A stretch of 18,422 nt of DNA from JBEVEP01 sp040512755 (GTDB taxonomy: Bacteria > Pseudomonadota > Alphaproteobacteria > Rhizobiales > Rhizobiaceae). A model generated the notes under the pieces. It did no database searches, had not been told where the DNA came from, and was given only the letters and a program-made list of their open reading frames with translations. This document shows, piece after piece, positions 14,869-18,422 of the stretch (position 1 is its first letter; the number at the start of each line of letters is the position of its first letter). The stretch lies in contig JBEVEP010000124.1 in NCBI GenBank assembly GCA_040512755.1, positions 1 to 18,422 of the forward strand, written 5' to 3'. The position numbers and the translations under genes are program-made.

Positions 14869-15387
14869 ATGGGTGTTTTCGATTTCGTGAAATCGGTTGG
14901 AAAGAAGCTCGGCTTTGGCGATGAGGAGGAAGCTCCGAAGGCCGAAGAGCTGAAGAAGGAACTCGATTCCCACAAGCTTGGCACCGACACGGTCGAGGTG
15001 GCCGTCGAAGGTGACAAGGCCGTTCTGAAGGGCGTGGTCGCGGATCAGTCCATTTTCGAGAAGGCTGTGATCGCGGTCGGCAACACGCTGGGCGTTTCCA
15101 AGGTCGAAGCTGGCGAGCTCAAGATCGTTCCACCAGAGTCCGGCCTGAAGCTCGACCGGAGCGCCGACATGAACGCCATTGTCGCTGCGGCCACCCCGGC
15201 CAAGCAGCCGACGTTCTATACGGTCAAGAAAGGCGACAACCTCTGGAAGATCGCCGAGAAGCACTACGGCAAGGGCAAGGGCGCAAAGAACACGATTATC
15301 TTCGAGGCCAATAAGCCCATGCTGAAGCACCCCGACAAGATTTATCCCGGCCAGGTTCTCAGAATTCCCGATCTCGAAACGGCTTGA
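14869..15387 (+). CDS. kbp: Kbp-like BON-LysM potassium-binding protein (YgaU family)
   Basis: A 172-residue cytoplasmic protein beginning MGVFDFVKSVGKKLG, with a BON domain at about 26-88 and a LysM domain at about 117-166. The tail IIFEANKPMLKHPDKIYPGQVLRIP is nearly the same as E. coli Kbp/YgaU; the loop is slightly longer than in the 149-residue E. coli protein. Kbp binds potassium and helps growth at high K+ or osmolarity. There is no signal peptide, so the LysM domain is unlikely to bind cell wall. ATG 14869 sits 8 nt after an ideal AGGAGGT, suggesting strong translation; an in-frame open extension to 14788 lacks family similarity. A GCATCT/AGATGC inverted repeat (14790-14817) lies in its probable promoter region. 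Confidence 0.93.
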   Translation: MGVFDFVKSVGKKLGFGDEEEAPKAEELKKELDSHKLGTDTVEVAVEGDKAVLKGVVADQSIFEKAVIAVGNTLGVSKVEAGELKIVPPESGLKLDRSADMNAIVAAATPAKQPTFYTVKKGDNLWKIAEKHYGKGKGAKNTIIFEANKPMLKHPDKIYPGQVLRIPDLETA

Positions 15388-15407
15388 TCGGTTAACGATT
15401 GGAAGAA

Positions 15408-15470
15408 GGCCGCGAGCCCGCAAAAAGCGGCTAACGATCCTGCGGCCCCGGTGGATGAGATCGCCGGGGC
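15408..15470 (+). terminator. GC-rich inverted repeats after kbp (possible terminator)
   Basis: Several overlapping hairpins lie 21-83 nt after the kbp stop: GCCGC (15409-15413) with GCGGC (15427-15431), GGCCGC (15408-15413) with GCGGCC (15442-15447), and GCCCCGG (15445-15451) with CCGGGGC (15464-15470). None is followed by a T-run, so factor-independent termination is not shown. Confidence 0.3.
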
Positions 15471-15587
15471 TGACAGATTCCTTCAACAATCGCACGCTTG
15501 GACTCCCGAGCGTTCCGCTTCTCGGGACCATGCGCTAGAAACACCCGATGGCGGCGCCGCTGCCGCCCTTTGCGTTCGGGCCGCGTC

Positions 15588-16208
15588 ATGCAAGTTCTTC
15601 CGAAAGGCGTGCGGCATATGCCGCTCTATCTCGCCCGCGACGAGCAGGCGGCGCTGGTCGAGGATATCCGCCACGTGGTGCAGGCCGCGCCACTCTATGT
15701 CCCGACAATGCCCCGTTCCGGGAAGCCGATGAGCGTGCGAATGACCAATTGCGGCAGCCTGGGCTGGTGCACGGACCAGGACCGCGGCTACCGCTATCAG
15801 TCAACACATCCCGAGACCGGCCTGCCATGGCCGCCAATTCCGGAACGGCTGCTCCATCTCTGGCGTGAGGTCGCCGCCGGCTACCCGCATCCGCCGGAAG
15901 CCTGCCTCGTCAACTTCTATTCCGAGACAGCCAGGATGGGCATGCATCAGGACCGGGACGAGGAGGATTTCGACGCGCCGGTCGTATCCGTGTCGCTCGG
16001 CGATGCATGTCTGTTCCGCGTCGGCGAAGCAAGGCGCGACGGCAGAACGGTCTCGTTCAGGCTGGAAAGCGGTGATGTCGTCGTGCTGGGGGGAGAGGGC
16101 CGGCTCTGCTTCCACGGGGTCGACCGTATCTACCCCTCCACATCGGCGCTTTTGAAGAATGGCGGGCGAATCAATCTGACGCTCCGGCGTGTGACGAAAC
16201 CCGCCTGA
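15588..16208 (+). CDS. alkB: AlkB-family Fe(II)/2-oxoglutarate DNA repair dioxygenase
   Basis: A 206-residue AlkB homologue. The iron ligands are visible: His120 and Asp122 in MHQDRDEEDF and His176 in CFHGVDRIY; the 2-oxoglutarate arginine lies in INLTLRRV (Arg200/201). SVRMTNCGSLGW and LVNFYSETARMG are typical of bacterial AlkB. It oxidatively removes methyl groups from 1-methyladenine and 3-methylcytosine. ATG 15588 was chosen because similarity begins at LPKGVRHMPLYL; the frame is open upstream to 15498, but only with a TTG and an arginine-rich, unlikely sequence. No clear Shine-Dalgarno precedes it. It converges on coaA with only 6 nt between the stop codons. No ada gene is nearby. Confidence 0.92.
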   Translation: MQVLPKGVRHMPLYLARDEQAALVEDIRHVVQAAPLYVPTMPRSGKPMSVRMTNCGSLGWCTDQDRGYRYQSTHPETGLPWPPIPERLLHLWREVAAGYPHPPEACLVNFYSETARMGMHQDRDEEDFDAPVVSVSLGDACLFRVGEARRDGRTVSFRLESGDVVVLGGEGRLCFHGVDRIYPSTSALLKNGGRINLTLRRVTKPA

Positions 16209-16214
16209 AACTCC

Positions 16215-17174
16215 TCAGAGTTTCCTTAGCGCCACTTCCTCGACCAGATGGTTCGCGCCCTTGCGCAGGATGAGATCGGCCCGGGGCCGTGTCGGAACGA
16301 TGTTTTCCTTCAGGTTTTTCAGGTTGATGTTGTTCCAGAGGCCCTCTGCAATGGCCCGGGCCGCATCCTCGGACAATTGCGAGTAGCGATGGAAGAAGGA
16401 GTTCGGATTGCGGAACGCCGTCTCGCGCAATTTCATGAATCGCGCAATGTACCACTGATGAATCTGTTCTTCTTCCGCATCGATATAGATGGAGAAGTCG
16501 AAAAAATCCGACACGAAAGGCACCGCCTTGCCGTCATGCGGCAGTTCCCGCGTCTGCAGGACATTGAGCCCTTCGAAGATGAGGATATCGGGCCGGTCGA
16601 TCGTGATAAATTCACCCGGGATCACATCGTACGTCAGATGCGAATAGACCGGGGCCCGGACATTCCTCTGCCCCGATTTGATGCCGGAAAGGAACCGCAA
16701 TATCCCGCCGACATCGTAACTGTCGGGGAAACCCTTGCGCTCCATGAGATTCTGCCGCCGCAAAACGTCGTTCGGATACAGAAAGCCGTCGGTGGTCACG
16801 AGATCGACCTTGGGGCTTGACGGCCAGCGGGCCAGCAGTTCCTTCAGGACGCGGGCGGTCGTCGACTTTCCGACAGCCACGGAACCAGCCATCCCGATAA
16901 TGAACGGAGTCTTGATGGCGTCGCTGACGTTCAGAAACTCCTTGCGCTGCTGGAACAGAAGCTGGCTCGCCTCGACGTGGGCCGAAAGCAGGCGGGACAG
17001 CGAAAGATAGATGCGCCGCACTTCTTCGAGGTCGATCGGATCATAGAGCGAACTAAGCCGGCGGACCTCATCTTCCGTCAAGGTGAGCGGCGTATCGGCG
17101 CGGAAGCGCGCCCACCTCTCCGCCGGGAAAAAGCGGTAGGGTGAGTATTTTTCGGTGGGCGCGAGTTGGTCCAT
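16215..17174 (-). CDS. coaA: Pantothenate kinase type I
   Basis: A 319-residue P-loop kinase that phosphorylates pantothenate, the first and usually rate-limiting step to coenzyme A. Seen: YSPYRFFPAERWA start, P-loop GMAGSVAVGKST at 94-105, LVTTDGFLYPN, KGFPDSYDV, PVYSHLTYDV and FEGLNVLQ. These are the type I (bacterial CoaA) motifs, not type II or III. Such enzymes are feedback-inhibited by CoA. ATG 17174 has AGGA close upstream; the adjacent TTG at 17177 is a less likely start. It follows hisE by 30 nt, a placement conserved in rhizobia although unrelated to histidine synthesis. Confidence 0.96.
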   Translation of the reverse strand: MDQLAPTEKYSPYRFFPAERWARFRADTPLTLTEDEVRRLSSLYDPIDLEEVRRIYLSLSRLLSAHVEASQLLFQQRKEFLNVSDAIKTPFIIGMAGSVAVGKSTTARVLKELLARWPSSPKVDLVTTDGFLYPNDVLRRQNLMERKGFPDSYDVGGILRFLSGIKSGQRNVRAPVYSHLTYDVIPGEFITIDRPDILIFEGLNVLQTRELPHDGKAVPFVSDFFDFSIYIDAEEEQIHQWYIARFMKLRETAFRNPNSFFHRYSQLSEDAARAIAEGLWNNINLKNLKENIVPTRPRADLILRKGANHLVEEVALRKL

Positions 17175-17204
17175 CAAATCCTACCCTTGCCGCCTCCGGC
17201 CGGA

Positions 17205-17528
17205 TCAGTCCCGGTCGCGCGAAGCTTTTTCTGCTATTCCAGATCGCGCCGTCCGGCGCTCGAGTTCGCCGAGCACATCCGACAGCGGAACACCCGCAAT
17301 CGCTAGCACGACGAGCCAATGATAGAGAAGATCGGCACTTTCCGAAACGAGCCCCGCGGTGTCCCCCTTCACCGCCGCAATCACCGTCTCGACCGCTTCC
17401 TCGCCGAGCTTCTGTGCGGCCTTCTCCATGCCGCGCGACACCAATTTGGCCGTCCACGAGCCGGGATCACCCGACTGTGCGCGTTCCGCGACAATCCGCT
17501 CGAGATCGGAAAGGGAAAAGCCTGTCAT
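17205..17528 (-). CDS. hisE: Phosphoribosyl-ATP pyrophosphatase
   Basis: A 107-residue all-alpha NTP pyrophosphohydrolase catalysing the second step of histidine synthesis: PR-ATP to PR-AMP plus pyrophosphate. The acidic metal-binding motifs GEEAVETVIAA and ESADLLYHWLV are intact, and WTAKLVSRGMEKAAQKLGEE is typical of HisE. It is a separate gene, not fused to HisI as in enterobacteria. It starts 9 nt after the hisF stop and is surely co-transcribed with it. Confidence 0.95.
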   Translation of the reverse strand: MTGFSLSDLERIVAERAQSGDPGSWTAKLVSRGMEKAAQKLGEEAVETVIAAVKGDTAGLVSESADLLYHWLVVLAIAGVPLSDVLGELERRTARSGIAEKASRDRD

Positions 17529-17537
17529 TCTCGCCGT

Positions 17538-18332
17538 TTATGACGGTTGCGCGACGGAGTCGAGTCGCATCGGTAGCCCTGCCTTCGCCATATGCGCCTT
17601 GGCCTCGGCAATCGTGTACGTGCCGAAATGGAAGATCGAAGCCGCGAGGACTGCGGTGGCGTGGCCGTCGCGGATTCCGGCAACCAGATGGTCGAGGTTG
17701 CCGACGCCGCCTGAGGCAATCACAGGCGCTCGCACGGCGTCGGCCACCGCGCGCGTGAGCGCGATGTCATAGCCGGCCTTGGTGCCATCCCGGTCCATCG
17801 ACGTGAGCAGGATTTCGCCGGCGCCGAGATCGACCACTTTGCAGGCGAACTCGACAGCATCGATCCCGGTCCGCTCACGGCCGCCATGGGTGAAGATTTC
17901 CCAGCGGTCCGCTTCGCCGGGCGCTGAAACCTTCTTGGCGTCGATGGCGACGACAATACACTGATTTCCGAATTTGTCGGCGGCCTCGGCGACGAAGTCC
18001 GGGTTCTTCACCGCCGCGGTGTTGATCGACACCTTGTCGGCACCGGAAAGCAAGAGCTTGCGAATGTCGGCTATCGCGCGTACGCCGCCGCCGACGGTGA
18101 GCGGCATGAAGCACTGCTCGGCGGTGCGCGCCACCACGTCGAAGATCGTCTCGCGATTGTCCGACGATGCCGTGATGTCGAGGAAGCAGAGCTCGTCCGC
18201 GCCCGCCGCGTCATATGCCGTCGCCGCCTCGACCGGATCGCCGGCATCGATCAGATCGACGAAATTGACGCCCTTGACGACGCGGCCGTCCTTGACGTCC
18301 AGGCAGGGGATGACGCGGGCTTTGAGGGTCAT
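17538..18332 (-). CDS. hisF: Imidazole glycerol phosphate synthase, cyclase subunit
   Basis: A 264-residue TIM-barrel enzyme. With the HisH glutaminase it turns PRFAR and ammonia into imidazole glycerol phosphate and AICAR, linking histidine and purine synthesis. The two catalytic aspartates are present: Asp12 in PCLDVKDGRVVKG and Asp131 in VVAIDAKKV. Phosphate-binding loops TVGGGVR and IASGGVG are also visible. ATG 18332 gives the standard N-terminus. It lies 9 nt after the stop of the preceding frame and 9 nt before hisE. Confidence 0.97.
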   Translation of the reverse strand: MTLKARVIPCLDVKDGRVVKGVNFVDLIDAGDPVEAATAYDAAGADELCFLDITASSDNRETIFDVVARTAEQCFMPLTVGGGVRAIADIRKLLLSGADKVSINTAAVKNPDFVAEAADKFGNQCIVVAIDAKKVSAPGEADRWEIFTHGGRERTGIDAVEFACKVVDLGAGEILLTSMDRDGTKAGYDIALTRAVADAVRAPVIASGGVGNLDHLVAGIRDGHATAVLAASIFHFGTYTIAEAKAHMAKAGLPMRLDSVAQPS

Positions 18333-18341
18333 TGCGCTGCT

Positions 18342-18422
18342 TCAGGAGACCGGACGGACAGTCGCGATGCCCGCGTAAAGAGAGGCCAAGTCGATCGAAA
18401 CAGCTATGCCGTCGATGACAAG
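18342..18422 (-). CDS. 3' end of an unidentified gene upstream of hisF
   Basis: An open minus-strand frame enters at the right edge and ends in TGA at 18344-18342. Only 26 residues are visible (LVIDGIAVSIDLASLYAGIA then TVRPVS). It ends 9 nt before hisF, spacing that fits an operon partner. The usual gene here is hisA, but the tail does not look like the HisA C-terminus I would expect, so I do not name it. It may be a small extra gene between hisA and hisF, or chance. Confidence 0.4.
   Translation of the reverse strand, partial: LVIDGIAVSIDLASLYAGIATVRPVS

Overview
The window looks like a chromosomal segment of an alphaproteobacterium of the order Hyphomicrobiales (Rhizobiales), probably near Mesorhizobium/Phyllobacteriaceae. 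I infer this from gene content, GC-rich coding sequence with long antisense open frames, and rhizobial synteny: chvI-chvG-hprK-EIIA-HPr, ahcY, a DivL kinase with tyrosine in the H-box, a TsaE-AmgK fusion, MurU and AddB. No lab species can be named from sequence alone. I see no insertion sequence, phage gene, CRISPR array, tRNA or rRNA.

Layout, left to right. (1) 1-5128, all minus strand and tightly packed: divL, tsaE-amgK, murU-like and the 5' part of addB (running off the left edge). They combine a cell-cycle pseudokinase, tRNA t6A modification, peptidoglycan sugar recycling and double-strand-break repair. (2) 5266-6723: ahcY with its own intrinsic terminator and an ATAAAGA-N2-TCTTTAT palindrome upstream. 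(3) 6878-10789, minus strand: chvI, chvG, hprK, EIIA-Man-type gene and ptsH. This is the envelope/acid-sensing two-component system linked to a nitrogen-type, transporter-free phosphotransferase branch. (4) pckA (11142-12752, plus) is divergent from chvI; the shared intergenic region holds a striking AT-rich palindrome cluster that looks like an operator array. (5) 12753-16208 is the least compact part: a secreted IalB-family protein (minus), then arfB, kbp (BON-LysM) and alkB (plus), separated by gene-poor stretches with strong hairpins. (6) 16215-18422, minus strand: the end of a histidine cluster, with an unidentified 3' gene end, hisF, hisE and coaA.

How they fit together: ChvG/ChvI and the HPrK-HPr-EIIA branch are adjacent and nearly contiguous, linking envelope stress to carbon/nitrogen status. 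PckA, the gluconeogenic entry step, lies directly opposite chvI. AmgK and MurU carry out consecutive steps of MurNAc salvage and are translationally coupled. I see nothing that must be a wholly new system. The most notable items are the tyrosine-for-histidine kinase DivL, the ChvG stop codon lying in frame next to the hprK start, the pckA operator array, the ahcY palindrome, a perfect 15-bp hairpin downstream of pckA without a T-tract, and the gene-poor 600 bp before arfB.
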